From an uncultured Prevotella sp. (GTDB taxonomy: Bacteria; Bacteroidota; Bacteroidia; Bacteroidales; Bacteroidaceae): a DNA stretch of 64,000 nucleotides. A program made the translations under genes and the position numbers. This document shows positions 17,476 to 25,590 of this stretch, piece after piece. The stretch lies in the NCBI GenBank assembly GCA_900771975.1, contig CAAGPV010000015.1, forward strand, positions 1 through 64,000. Direction: 5' to 3'. The notes under the pieces are model-generated. The model was not told the DNA's origin. It saw only the letters and a program-made list of their open reading frames with translations, and searched no databases. Position 1 is the first letter of the stretch. Every line of letters begins with the position of its first letter.

Positions 17476-18441
17476 TCACCACTTGAGATATCCATATTTT
17501 TCCTTACACCATAGCTGCCATGAGTTGACCAAATTCTGCCATAACACATAGGCTCCCGGCGCTACAGCTGCAACAGGATTAAGGAAAGTGACGGTGAGCC
17601 AGATGCCAACAATGGTGTTTTTCTGGCCAAGCGCCTGTCCGGCACTCACACGGTCGTCGTAGAATGCGCCCACCCACTTGCCGATGGAGAACTGGATGAG
17701 CGTGATAAACAATGGCAACACGAGCAGCAACAACAGTGTGATGCCGCCCACAGAGGCTGCAAGAATGTTGTGAACAGTTATGCCAGTGACTATAGAAAGG
17801 TTGAACGACCACAAATAGAAACCTAAATTTCGGTGGCTCTTAATCCTGTCGGCAAACCGTGGAAGGTATTTTCTGGTGAGCAAGGCAAGGCACAACGGTA
17901 CGAGCAACACCATGACGACCCTGCGTAGAATCATCATGAAAGCATAGAGAAACGTTATGTCGCTTCCCTTTTCCACCATAGGGAAAAACAGGGGAATGAT
18001 GACGGATGTGACGATGTTGGCAATGAGTGTATAAACCGTGAGCGAGGCTATGCTGCCACCGAGCTTCTCGGTTACCACTGCCGCCGATGCTGCCGTGGGG
18101 CAGATAAAGCAGATGAAGCATCCTTCAAGGACGAGTTTCAACTCGGGACTAATGTTGCCTAACCACAGTATGAGCATGACAAAGAAGCCGGATAAGGTTG
18201 TGCGGATAAGTTGTAGCCAAAAATGCCATGCTCGGGGACGCAAGTTCTCCATGTCTATCTTGCAGAATGTAACGTAAAGTAGCAGGAAAATTAGGCAGGG
18301 CACAAACTCTATGCACCACGGACCCACCGTGTTGCCTATTGGCTGGAGGAGGGGAACTTCTGAAAACAAAAGATAAACTACTGTCCCGAAAACAAGGGCG
18401 CAAATGAGCGTCCACTTCTTGATGAATGCTATAATGCTCAT
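17476..18441 (-). CDS. BASS-family (bile acid:sodium symporter-like) transporter
   Basis: 321 residues with nine to ten hydrophobic helices starting right at the N-terminus. Characteristic regions: 'CFICPTAASAAVVTEKLGG' and, near the C-terminus, 'SAGQALGQKNTIVGIWLTVTF', matching the conserved helix-breaking motifs of the bile acid:Na+ symporter superfamily. Substrate unknown; in bacteria these carry organic anions such as keto-acids or pantoate. Appears monocistronic. Confidence 0.75.
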   Translation of the reverse strand: MSIIAFIKKWTLICALVFGTVVYLLFSEVPLLQPIGNTVGPWCIEFVPCLIFLLLYVTFCKIDMENLRPRAWHFWLQLIRTTLSGFFVMLILWLGNISPELKLVLEGCFICFICPTAASAAVVTEKLGGSIASLTVYTLIANIVTSVIIPLFFPMVEKGSDITFLYAFMMILRRVVMVLLVPLCLALLTRKYLPRFADRIKSHRNLGFYLWSFNLSIVTGITVHNILAASVGGITLLLLLVLPLFITLIQFSIGKWVGAFYDDRVSAGQALGQKNTIVGIWLTVTFLNPVAAVAPGAYVLWQNLVNSWQLWCKEKYGYLKW

Positions 18442-18555
18442 GACCTTAAATCACAACTTCTAAAAATCTGACTGCAAAAGTAGCTATTTCTATCCATATA
18501 AATGTAAATCTGGTTGTGTAATCGGCATCCCTTTAACTATGGATAACAATAATAA

Positions 18556-18596
18556 ACATCCCCGTTTCGCTGCCATTGGGCATGAAACGGGGATGT
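18556..18596. terminator. Strong perfect hairpin
   Basis: A 13-bp perfect stem: ACATCCCCGTTTC (18556-18568) with GAAACGGGGATGT (18584-18596). It lies downstream of the decayed minus-strand gene at 18637 and was probably its terminator. Confidence 0.6.
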
Positions 18597-18636
18597 CATG
18601 ATGAATGTTTGCTTACAACTGCTGAAGGCAACAGTG

Positions 18637-18950
18637 TTATTTTTCCGACCAAACACTTGCAGCCTTACCGATGTTTTCAGTATTGCCGATGTTCGTCACC
18701 TCAATATTGCCGGACGGATAGTCTTGCAGCAAACTTCTTTGAAGTTGTGATTTTGCCCTCTACGTAAGGTCTTTGATGGTGGCGTCTTTCGTGTAACGGA
18801 ATGGGGCGGTGCAGTCTTCGTCCCTTGTTTCGTAGTTTATAGTAAGTTTGTGCCCCCTGTCCGTCAAACGTGCCTGTGTAGGGCTTGCTGGCGGTGCCTG
18901 CCTTTACGGTTATACCGTTGATGTCGGCAGTAAGTTTGGCATTGATAAAT
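18637..18950 (-). pseudogene. C-terminal remnant of a GLUG-type surface protein
   Basis: The minus strand encodes 'INAKLTADINGITVKAG', 'YTGTFDGQG', then after a one-base shift at a G5 run 'HKLTINYETRDEDCTAPF', 'YTKDATIKDL', a stop, and finally in frame 'YPSGNIEVTNIGNTENIGKA' to a stop at 18637. The 'FxGTFDGQGHKLTI' pattern is that of GLUG-like repeats in bacterial adhesins and proteases. No start or signal peptide remains: a decayed fragment. Confidence 0.55.
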
Positions 18951-19010
18951 ATAATATTTCTTTTTCTCGCAAAAGTAATTGCTTTTTATGGATAACAGCA
19001 TTTTAAGCAT

Positions 19011-19081
19011 AGCGCAAATTGGCGCAAGACACTGAAAAATTGGCGCAAAAGGCGCAAAAACGATTAAAAATATTACCTTTG
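19011..19081 (+). promoter_or_regulatory. Promoter with repeated GGCGCAA sites
   Basis: The -7 box is TACCTTTG (19074-19081), 25 bp before the regulator's ATG. Upstream lie four copies of a heptamer: AGCGCAA at 19011 and GGCGCAA at 19021, 19042 and 19051. The spacings of 10, 21 and 9 bp put the copies on the same face of the helix, as expected for an operator, most simply for the LuxR-type protein encoded next. Confidence 0.5.
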
Positions 19082-19106
19082 CAGAGTAAAAATTATAACA
19101 CCAACA

Positions 19107-20084
19107 ATGATTAAGTGTCTACACGAATATCTTGACCGCTCAAAGGTGGGACGGCTCGACTACTTACGGCAACTCATCTTTCTCACCTTTACACCGCTGG
19201 CTACCATCCTTTTCTCCCTTCACCTGTTGGGAGGGTATGGGCTGAACGTGCGCCCAGCACTGGCCTGCTCTGCATGTTACGTTGCAGCTACAGTAGCAGC
19301 GTTTTGTCTGTATCTGTGGATGGGCCCGAAGAAACTGAAGCTTATACTTCCAGCTTATCTCATTGTCAGTACCATAATTCAATGCGTGCGACTGCTCATA
19401 CTTGCCGGTATGGGACAGATTGATCCTATGCTTACTACCATCAATGTTGCTGTATGCTACATTATAGTGTTTGTAGGTTGCATGGCCATGCTTCCACGCA
19501 CGCTTATGGCATGTACAGTCATCAACATATTCACTGTTGCAACATGTCGCATTGTAACACATGAGCAGATGTATGGACAGTTGCTTACCGTGTTTGGCAT
19601 CTTGATGATAGCTACCACCGTTTTTTGTATCGTCTCTCGGAAACTGCTCCACGAAGAGCATACCGAACTGCTCGACTATGCCAGCACCGTTGACCAGATT
19701 CTTCATGTGTTCAATATGAACAAGACAGAATTGCTGACCATTCTGCAACTGTCAAAGGCAAATGACGCCCAAACCATTTATGACGATGAACTGATTGGGC
19801 GACTCTCTCCCAAGACCTTGCGCAACTTCCTTCATGTAGCAACCCAAATTGAGCGTATGCAAACAAGCCAGCGTGAAGTGACACAAGAACGCTTTCCCAT
19901 GCTCTCGCCCGCCGAACTAGATGTCTGCCGCCTTGTGGAACAAGGATTAACACTCAAACAGATTGCCGAAGCTCTCGGCAAGAGCACTTCTAACGTAAGT
20001 ACTGTGAGGGGAAATATTCGTAAAAAGCTGGGCTTGTTGCCAAACGATGACCTGTGCAATTTTTTAAAAGCCTTTAATAGATGA
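19107..20084 (+). CDS. Membrane-anchored LuxR-type HTH regulator
   Basis: 325 residues. Residues about 25-190 hold five to six hydrophobic helices. After a short linker, the C-terminal 65 residues are a GerE/LuxR DNA-binding domain: 'LSPAELDVCRLVEQGLTLKQ' followed by 'IAEALGKSTSNVSTVRGNIRKKL'. No receiver domain. This layout fits a one-component regulator that senses a signal in or across the membrane. Repeated GGCGCAA sites upstream suggest autoregulation. Confidence 0.75.
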   Translation: MIKCLHEYLDRSKVGRLDYLRQLIFLTFTPLATILFSLHLLGGYGLNVRPALACSACYVAATVAAFCLYLWMGPKKLKLILPAYLIVSTIIQCVRLLILAGMGQIDPMLTTINVAVCYIIVFVGCMAMLPRTLMACTVINIFTVATCRIVTHEQMYGQLLTVFGILMIATTVFCIVSRKLLHEEHTELLDYASTVDQILHVFNMNKTELLTILQLSKANDAQTIYDDELIGRLSPKTLRNFLHVATQIERMQTSQREVTQERFPMLSPAELDVCRLVEQGLTLKQIAEALGKSTSNVSTVRGNIRKKLGLLPNDDLCNFLKAFNR

Positions 20085-20122
20085 TAGCAGAAGATTACTA
20101 TTTTTATAAGGATGATGAGTGA

Positions 20123-20242
20123 TACGACCTCTGCAAAGCCACAAGACGAATGAAGCTGCTGGACTCTAAACAAATTCGGCAGCTTCGAGATGTGTGCATA
20201 TTTGAGGTGAATGGAATTAAAATTTTTATGCAATTGCAGTAA
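20123..20242 (+). pseudogene. Module gene B, copy 2 (3' end only)
   Basis: Forty in-frame codons, 'YDLCKATRRMKLLDSKQIRQ', 'LRDVCIFEVNGIKIFM', to a stop at 20240. The matching copies are at 13107, 23899 and 26227. Everything upstream of 'YDLCKA' is missing. A promoter and an ATPase gene begin just after it. Confidence 0.65.
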
Positions 20243-20271
20243 ATAATTAGTTACATTCCAAATAAAAGCAT

Positions 20272-20305
20272 TACCTTTGTCTTCGCAAAACTGTCACATG
20301 TGACA
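20272..20305 (+). promoter_or_regulatory. -7 box and 14-bp palindrome before the first DUF4143 ATPase
   Basis: TACCTTTG at 20272-20279, followed in the probable 5' leader by the perfect palindrome TGTCACATGTGACA (20292-20305), 14 bp before the ATG. A likely binding site for a dimeric repressor. Confidence 0.55.
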
Positions 20306-20319
20306 AAATCGCGAACTAA

Positions 20320-21573
20320 ATGATTGTAAATAGAACAACTTATATTAATCAATTGGTCCGTTCCAAAGGTAATGGACTTATTAAAATTGTCACAGGCATC
20401 AGACGGTCTGGAAAATCCTTCTTACTGAAGAAGTTGTTTCGTCAGCATCTGTTGGATGATGGCGTACAAGATGACCATGTCATTATAATAGATATGGAAA
20501 GTCGTAAAAACAAAGCTTTCAAAGATCCTGACTTTTTACTCGATTATATTGATAATGTGATGAAGGACGATGATACATACTACATTATCATTGATGAGGT
20601 ACAAGAAGTGAAGGATTTTGTGGAAGTTCTTTCTACATTATCTGTCACTGAAGGTATAGATGTTTATGTTACTGGCTCAAATTCTCGTTTTCTCTCTTCT
20701 GATGTTGTAACGGAATTTAGAGGACGAGGTGATGAAATTCATGTTTGGCCACTTTCTTTCAAGGAATACATGTCTGTTTATGATGGTTCTGTTGAAGAAG
20801 GGTGGGCAGAATATAGAATGTATGGAGGTTTGCCACAACTTCTAACACAAGTTGGAGATGATAAGAAAACGGATTTCTTACTTCATCTTTACCGCACAGT
20901 TTATCTACGCGATATTTATGAGCGTAATGGTATTGACTTGAAACAGGAATTTGAAGAACTTTCCAAAACCATTGCTTCAAGTATTGGAGCACCAGTCAGT
21001 GCCAGAAAAATTGCAGATACATTTAAGTCCGTAGCCAAAGTACAAAACATTGCTGATAAGACAGTCGCTTTGTACATGGGATATATGCAGGATGCTTTTC
21101 TTATAGAGAAGTCTGAACGCTATGATATTAAAGGGCGAAAATATATTGGTTCATTGTCTAAGTTTTATTATCAAGATGTCGGCTTACGCAACGCCATCCT
21201 GTCGTTCCGGCAAAATGAGGTGACCCATATTATGGAAAACGTCATTTATAATGAAATGCGTATGCGTGGATGGCTTGTTGATGTCGGAAATATTTTCACC
21301 AGAGTCAGAAATACAGAAGGACAACAACAACGTGTCACTCTTGAAATTGATTTTGTATGTAACAAGGGAAGTAAACGCATATACATCCAATCTGCCTATA
21401 AGATGCCGGATGCCGAAAAGATGGAGCAAGAAAAACGCTCACTCAAACTGGTCGACGATTCTTTCCGTAAACTGATTGTTGTTGGTGAACACACCAAACC
21501 TTGGAGTGATGAGAATGGCATACAAATCGTTAGTATATACGATTTCTTGCTTGATTTATCATTTACAGAATAG
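20320..21573 (+). CDS. AAA_14/DUF4143 ATP-binding protein (1)
   Basis: 417 residues. Walker A 'GIRRSGKS' at residues 26-33, Walker B 'YYIIIDEVQ' near residue 90, sensor-like 'VYVTGSNSRFLSS' and the family's 'RGRGDEIHVWPLSFKEY'. The C-terminal half is the DUF4143 domain, related to restriction-endonuclease-like folds ('LEIDFVCNKGSKRIYIQSAY'). These ATPases are very common in Bacteroidales, often in several diverged copies; function is not established. It lies between a B remnant and a C remnant. About as similar to copy 2 (24136) as to a close paralogue ('NGLIKI.TGIRR.GKS.LL'). Confidence 0.85.
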   Translation: MIVNRTTYINQLVRSKGNGLIKIVTGIRRSGKSFLLKKLFRQHLLDDGVQDDHVIIIDMESRKNKAFKDPDFLLDYIDNVMKDDDTYYIIIDEVQEVKDFVEVLSTLSVTEGIDVYVTGSNSRFLSSDVVTEFRGRGDEIHVWPLSFKEYMSVYDGSVEEGWAEYRMYGGLPQLLTQVGDDKKTDFLLHLYRTVYLRDIYERNGIDLKQEFEELSKTIASSIGAPVSARKIADTFKSVAKVQNIADKTVALYMGYMQDAFLIEKSERYDIKGRKYIGSLSKFYYQDVGLRNAILSFRQNEVTHIMENVIYNEMRMRGWLVDVGNIFTRVRNTEGQQQRVTLEIDFVCNKGSKRIYIQSAYKMPDAEKMEQEKRSLKLVDDSFRKLIVVGEHTKPWSDENGIQIVSIYDFLLDLSFTE

Positions 21574-21580
21574 AACGATA

Positions 21581-21601
21581 GGGGATGTGCTTAACATCCC
21601 C
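21581..21601 (+). terminator. Hairpin after the ATPase gene
   Basis: GGGGATGT (21581-21588) with ACATCCCC (21594-21601), eight bases after the stop. Confidence 0.6.
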
Positions 21602-21649
21602 CATATTCATCACCGAGCGGATGCAATTCATCCCCTGGGGGCCGACAAC

Positions 21650-21760
21650 CAGATGCCCTACAACATCATCTTCGCAGAATGGAAAAACTCCGACACCGCC
21701 AAACTCTTTGAAAACTATGGTTATAAAAACAAAAAGCAGTCAGGAGGATATTTCTTCTAA
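21650..21760 (+). pseudogene. Module gene C, copy 1 (3' end only)
   Basis: The last codons read 'IIFAEWKNSDTAKLFENYG' and 'YKNKKQSGGYFF' before TAA at 21758-21760. The longer copy at 28509-28943 ends in the same way ('VFAEWKNSDTAKLFEDHG'). Upstream similarity fades before about 21650. The bases after the stop (AGAAAAAACATTATCTTTG) are also shared between the two copies. Confidence 0.65.
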
Positions 21761-21771
21761 AGAAAAAACAT

Positions 21772-21779
21772 TATCTTTG
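21772..21779 (+). promoter_or_regulatory. -7 box immediately after gene C
   Basis: TATCTTTG, 12 bp after the C stop codon and 21 bp before the next ATG. The homologous position after the other C copy holds TATTTTTG (28954-28961). No TTTG at -33. Confidence 0.5.
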
Positions 21780-21800
21780 TCGCAACCAAAGATAATATGT

Positions 21801-22745
21801 ATGGATAAGGGAAGAAAGATTTGTGATGTGCTGAAAGCCGTCAGAAAAAAGATAGCAGAAATGAACGGCATTACATATGAGCCGAAAGTTTGCCACTATC
21901 ATGGCCATTGCAGTGGCACCTGTCCTGCATGCGAGGCAGAACGGAAATACATAGAGGATGAGTTGTCGCTGCGCGAACAGATGGGAAAAGCCGTCTGCGT
22001 TACAGGTGTAGCCCTCGGCATTTTGGCGGCACCATACAATGCGTATGCCCAAGAGACTTCTTCTGCAACGCCTGTCAACAATGAAGTGATTGCTGCAGAT
22101 TCTGTGTCAGAAAGTGAGCAAGTAACAATCAGGGGGTGTGTAAAAGAGGCTGACGGTACACCTATGATTGGTGCCATTGTTGTGGCTGGTGATAAGCGAC
22201 CTTACAATGTGACAGATATTGACGGTAACTTTTCCGTTACCATTCATCGAGACTCCACGCTTCAGTTAGAATATCTTGGTTATAAGGACAAAATTTATTC
22301 ATTCGATGATTTGGACTTGAATGGATTTAATACGCTTTGTATGACGGAGGTGACTCCTACTATGGGGGAAGTTGTTGTTATAGAAAAACCAAATAAGAAA
22401 AGAGCCAAGAAACTCAAGAAAAAGGTTTTGGAATCTGATGTTGACATGAAGATAAAAAAGCCGTCTTTCCCCGGTGGCAACAATGCCATGCTACAGTTTA
22501 TCGCCAAAAACTTGCGTATGCCAGAAACTTTATATGGAGCATATCAGCAGCGCATCACCGTTTCGTTCTGTGTTCTTGGTGACGGCAGTTTGGCCGATGT
22601 AAAAGTTGTGACAGAATGCCCTCCTGAAATGAAACAGGAAGTTCTGCGTCTTGTAAAGTCCATGCCCAAATGGAAGGCAGCCATGAAGGATGGCAAGCCG
22701 ACGTATGAAAAAATGAAAATACCAATATATGTTAGGCCACAGTAG
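21801..22745 (+). CDS. TonB-C-like protein with an N-terminal Cys cluster and a CarboxypepD_reg-like domain
   Basis: 314 residues. I place the start at ATG 21801, after the promoter box; the open frame upstream belongs to another sequence. Residues 1-60 are unusual: 'KVCHYHGHCSGTCPACEAE' with C31, C37, C41 and C44, a probable metal or Fe-S site, in a cytosolic position before a hydrophobic segment near residues 62-82. Then come a beta-sandwich domain ('TIRGCVKEADGTPMIGAIV', 'YNVTDIDGNFSVTI'), a Lys-rich linker, and a C-terminal domain like the TonB energy transducer end ('MLQFIAKNLRMPE', 'VLGDGSLADVKVV'). The radical SAM gene follows after 3 bp, so the two are surely co-expressed. Confidence 0.65.
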   Translation: MDKGRKICDVLKAVRKKIAEMNGITYEPKVCHYHGHCSGTCPACEAERKYIEDELSLREQMGKAVCVTGVALGILAAPYNAYAQETSSATPVNNEVIAADSVSESEQVTIRGCVKEADGTPMIGAIVVAGDKRPYNVTDIDGNFSVTIHRDSTLQLEYLGYKDKIYSFDDLDLNGFNTLCMTEVTPTMGEVVVIEKPNKKRAKKLKKKVLESDVDMKIKKPSFPGGNNAMLQFIAKNLRMPETLYGAYQQRITVSFCVLGDGSLADVKVVTECPPEMKQEVLRLVKSMPKWKAAMKDGKPTYEKMKIPIYVRPQ

Positions 22746-22748
22746 AAT

Positions 22749-23363
22749 ATGAAATCATTGAAAGCACCACTGATAGGAATTGACCGTCATCGCCTTACGA
22801 CGGATGGCGATGGCATTACTACTCTTGTAGCTTTTCATGGGTGTCCGCTTAGATGCGCCTATTGCATCAATTCACAATGTTTCAAGGAGAAGCCAATAGG
22901 CAGCATTACCATTAAAGCACTGCTTAATCGTTTGATGCCAGACAACCTTTATTTCTTGGCTACTGGCGGAGGTGTTACGTTTGGCGGAGGTGAACCGTTG
23001 CTGTACTCTGACTTTATAGCCTTGTTCGCGCAGCAAATGCCTAAGAAGTGGAATATCACAATAGAAACTTCACTGAATGTGCCAATCAGAAATCTTATGG
23101 ATATAGCCCATTATGTCAAACTCTTTGTGGTTGACATAAAGGACATGAACACAGACATATACAAACGATACACTGGCAAGGACAACTCGAATGTAATGAG
23201 TAATCTCAAATGGCTTGCAGACCACGGCTATTCAAGCAAGGTGCTCATCAGAATACCACTTATTCGTGGTTTCAACTCAACAATGGATCAAGCTATAAGT
23301 AAGAAAAACCTTGAAGACATGGGGTTCTGTCATTTCGACTTGTTCCGTTACGTCATCAAATGA
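22749..23363 (+). CDS. Radical SAM activase-like protein (NrdG/PflA type)
   Basis: 204 residues, the length of a minimal activase. The Fe-S motif is 'GCPLRCAYCINSQC' (C32-x3-C36-x2-C39), with the SAM-binding glycines in 'TFGGGEPLL'. There is no extra ferredoxin-like cluster as in large glycyl-radical activases, and no glycyl-radical enzyme gene beside it. Its partner is the preceding Cys-cluster TonB-like gene, 3 bp upstream. It may modify that protein or use an enzyme encoded elsewhere. The stop codon is followed at once by the conserved leader of module gene A, so this operon is cargo placed between C and A. Confidence 0.75.
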   Translation: MKSLKAPLIGIDRHRLTTDGDGITTLVAFHGCPLRCAYCINSQCFKEKPIGSITIKALLNRLMPDNLYFLATGGGVTFGGGEPLLYSDFIALFAQQMPKKWNITIETSLNVPIRNLMDIAHYVKLFVVDIKDMNTDIYKRYTGKDNSNVMSNLKWLADHGYSSKVLIRIPLIRGFNSTMDQAISKKNLEDMGFCHFDLFRYVIK

Positions 23364-23405
23364 CTTGTCTTTTCCCCCATACAAATGCTTCCGTACTTTC
23401 GCAGT

Positions 23406-23887
23406 ATGGAAGCATTTTTCAATTTATCCCTCCCCACAAGTTGGCAGTCCCTCTCTGACAGCCAACTCCTTTATTTCTTCCGCCAGCTCTCTCGCAACCT
23501 CCCCATGGAAGAAATCCTCACGCTCTGCCTCTTCAAATGGGCTGACCTTCGTGTCTTGTGCCGTACCCCCAATGGCTCTTACCTCGTCATGTGTCGCTAT
23601 GCCCTAAGCGACATGACCGCACGCCGAACCTCACCCTTCAAGTCCGCAACGAGTTCAACTGCTTCGAACGCATCCACCTCTCCTGCGTCACCAATCGCAA
23701 GATCTCCCTCGACCGCTCCACGGCCACCTCTCTCGGCACTTCCACGTTCTACGACGACCAGACCGCCTACGAATACGAGGTGGAGTCAAGAATGCTCACC
23801 GAGGAGGAAACCACTCACCGTCTACCATGCACCATCAAGTACCCCTCCAACATCTTCGACGACCCCTTCTACCGCACCTTTGACTAA
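23406..23887 (+). pseudogene. Module gene A, copy 1 (frameshifted)
   Basis: Starts 'MEAFFNLSLPTSWQSLSD' and 'LPMEEILTLCLFKWADLRVL' as at 30300. After about 70 codons the reading frame shifts, and the rest ('NEFNCFERIHLSCVTNRKI', 'TFYDDQTAYEYEVESRML') runs to a stop at 23885-23887 in another frame. Unrecognised family. Its leader (23364-23405) contains an inverted repeat, TGCTTCC...GGAAGCA, whose right arm includes the start codon; the same leader precedes the other copy. Confidence 0.6.
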
Positions 23888-23898
23888 TCCACCAACCC

Positions 23899-24129
23899 AT
23901 GAAATACATCCACATTTCCACATTAAGAAAAATTCTCGCATCCCCCGAACCCATCGACTTGAAGCTCTGGAAACGCAGCGACGAAATCCAGTCCTGGCAC
24001 CGCTGCATCTCTCTCAAATACGACTTCTGCAAAGGCACAAGATGAATGAAGCTGCTGGACTCCAACGAAATCCGGCAGCTTCGTGATGTGTGATTTTTGA
24101 GGTGAATGTGGTGGGAGGTGTATATGTAA
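23899..24129 (+). pseudogene. Module gene B, copy 3 (nonsense and small deletion)
   Basis: The most complete B copy: ATG at 23899, 'MKYIHISTLRKILASPEPID', 'LKLWKRSDEIQSWHRCISLK', then TGA where copy 2 has CGA ('KGTR-stop-MKLLDS'), and a further 2-3 base loss near 24090. Twelve bases after gene A's stop, so A and B form an operon. Ends at 24127-24129, six bases before the stop of the convergent ATPase gene. Confidence 0.6.
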
Positions 24130-24135
24130 CAAGCC

Positions 24136-25392
24136 TTACATATTCAAAACACTGGTATTTCCCATTAAGAAATCCAATAATCCTATAGTAAAGATACCAT
24201 TTTCATCAGTCCACGGCTTTATGTCATCTTTTACAATGATTATCTTTTTGAACGAATCGTTTATTCTCATAAGGGATGCCATTTCTTGTTTGCGCTTATC
24301 TTCATCTGGCATTGCCAATGCGGACTGGATATAATACTTTTGGCTTCCTTCATTGACAACAAAGTCTACTTCCAGTTGCTTTCGCTGCCACTTGCCATCC
24401 GCTCCTACATATCGTTGTTCCATAATACCTACATCCACTTTGCATCCTCTTCGTCGCAATTCATTGTATATGACATTCTCCATAATATGGCTTTCCTCTT
24501 GTTGTCTTAGACCTAAGACGGCATTTCTTAACCCCAAATCTGTGAAATAGAATTTTGCGAGACTGCCGATATACTTCTTTCCTTTAATGTCAAATCGTGT
24601 GGCTTTCTCTATTATGAACGCATCTTGCATATATCCAAGATATTTGTCTATCGTATTATAGCTTATGGTTACTTTCTTTACACTTTGAAAAGTATTTGAT
24701 AGTTTTGTCGTGTTTGTAGGTGCACCGATGCTTGATGCAACAATGCGTACCAAATCTTCAAATTCTGATTTGTTCTTGATACGATGACGTTCAAGTATGT
24801 CAATCAGATATACACTTTCAAATAAGTTTGAAAGATAGTCTAACTTTTTCTTTTCTGTCTCAAGTGTCAGCACATGGGGAAGTCCACCATAGGTATAGTA
24901 GTCTTTCCATGCTTCGTATGGCTTTTGTCCTGTTCCCTCACAATATTCGGACAACGATAAGGGATAAAGGTGTATCTCGTCACCACGTCCACGAAACTCA
25001 GTGATAATGTCACTTGAAAGGAACTTAGAGTTGCTTCCTGTTACATAAACATCAGCATTCTCGATACGCAGCAGGCTGTTGAGCACTTCCTCAAACCTCG
25101 GTACAAGTTGCACCTCGTCAAGAAGAATATAGTATAATTCACCATCTACCATTTTTGCTTTGATGTATCTATACAACGTAAGCGGATCACGAAGTTCTCC
25201 ACTCTCAATGTCGTCAAGTGCTATCTTTATAATATGGTCTTCCATTACACCTATTTTCTTCAAGTATTGATGGAATAGCGTGAATAACAAATATGACTTT
25301 CCGCAGCGACGTATGCCTGTTATTATCTTTATCAGACCATTTTGTTTGCCGTCTATCAGTTGCTGTAAATAGAAGTTTCTTTGTATCTGCAT
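24136..25392 (-). CDS. AAA_14/DUF4143 ATP-binding protein (2)
   Basis: 418 residues from the ATG at 25392, chosen because 'MQIQRNFYLQQL' aligns with the start of copy 1 and because the 12 extra codons upstream are made of an operator repeat. Walker A 'GIRRCGKS' at 26-33; Walker B 'YYILLDEVQ'; 'VYVTGSNSKFLSS'; 'RGRGDEIHLYPLSLSEY'; C-terminal DUF4143 with 'QLEVDFVVNEGSQKYYIQSA'. Inserted head-on against the B remnant. Function unknown; members often reside in accessory regions. Confidence 0.85.
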   Translation of the reverse strand: MQIQRNFYLQQLIDGKQNGLIKIITGIRRCGKSYLLFTLFHQYLKKIGVMEDHIIKIALDDIESGELRDPLTLYRYIKAKMVDGELYYILLDEVQLVPRFEEVLNSLLRIENADVYVTGSNSKFLSSDIITEFRGRGDEIHLYPLSLSEYCEGTGQKPYEAWKDYYTYGGLPHVLTLETEKKKLDYLSNLFESVYLIDILERHRIKNKSEFEDLVRIVASSIGAPTNTTKLSNTFQSVKKVTISYNTIDKYLGYMQDAFIIEKATRFDIKGKKYIGSLAKFYFTDLGLRNAVLGLRQQEESHIMENVIYNELRRRGCKVDVGIMEQRYVGADGKWQRKQLEVDFVVNEGSQKYYIQSALAMPDEDKRKQEMASLMRINDSFKKIIIVKDDIKPWTDENGIFTIGLLDFLMGNTSVLNM

Positions 25393-25403
25393 AATATCTG
25401 TAT

Positions 25404-25498
25404 TGAAATATTTTGGCAATATTGCCATTTTCTTTCAGCAAAGATACTGTTTAATAATGAACCATGCAGCTTTTTACTGAAATATTTTGGCAATATTG
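25404..25498 (-). promoter_or_regulatory. Promoter flanked by a 21-bp direct repeat
   Basis: The minus-strand -7 box TATCTTTG is at 25439-25446. The sequence GAAATATTTTGGCAATATTG, read on the plus strand, occurs with one extra leading T at 25404-25424 and again at 25478-25498, perfectly conserved over 21 bp. One copy lies in the leader and one around or upstream of -33. It also contains the palindrome CAATATTG. This is the layout of a two-site operator. Confidence 0.6.
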
Positions 25499-25523
25499 AT
25501 ATTTTTTTTCAATACAGTAAAAA

Positions 25524-25550
25524 GGGGATGTTCGCACGATGAACATCCCC
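25524..25550 (-). terminator. Terminator of the minus-strand pair downstream
   Basis: GGGGATGTTC (25524-25533) and GAACATCCCC (25541-25550), perfect 10-bp stem, followed on the minus strand by five Ts. Confidence 0.75.
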
Positions 25551-25590
25551 CTATCATTAGTATTTGGCTAACTATCGTAAACTTCACAAA

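Noticed and set aside
25393..25428. 12-codon N-terminal extension of the second DUF4143 ATPase
   Set aside because: Alignment with copy 1 starts at the ATG at 25392, and the extension is made of the operator repeat.
18556..25550. GGGGATG hairpins (18556, 21581, 25524) as a dispersed repeat family
   Set aside because: Loops and stem lengths differ and each sits just after a gene; they are best read as independent terminators.
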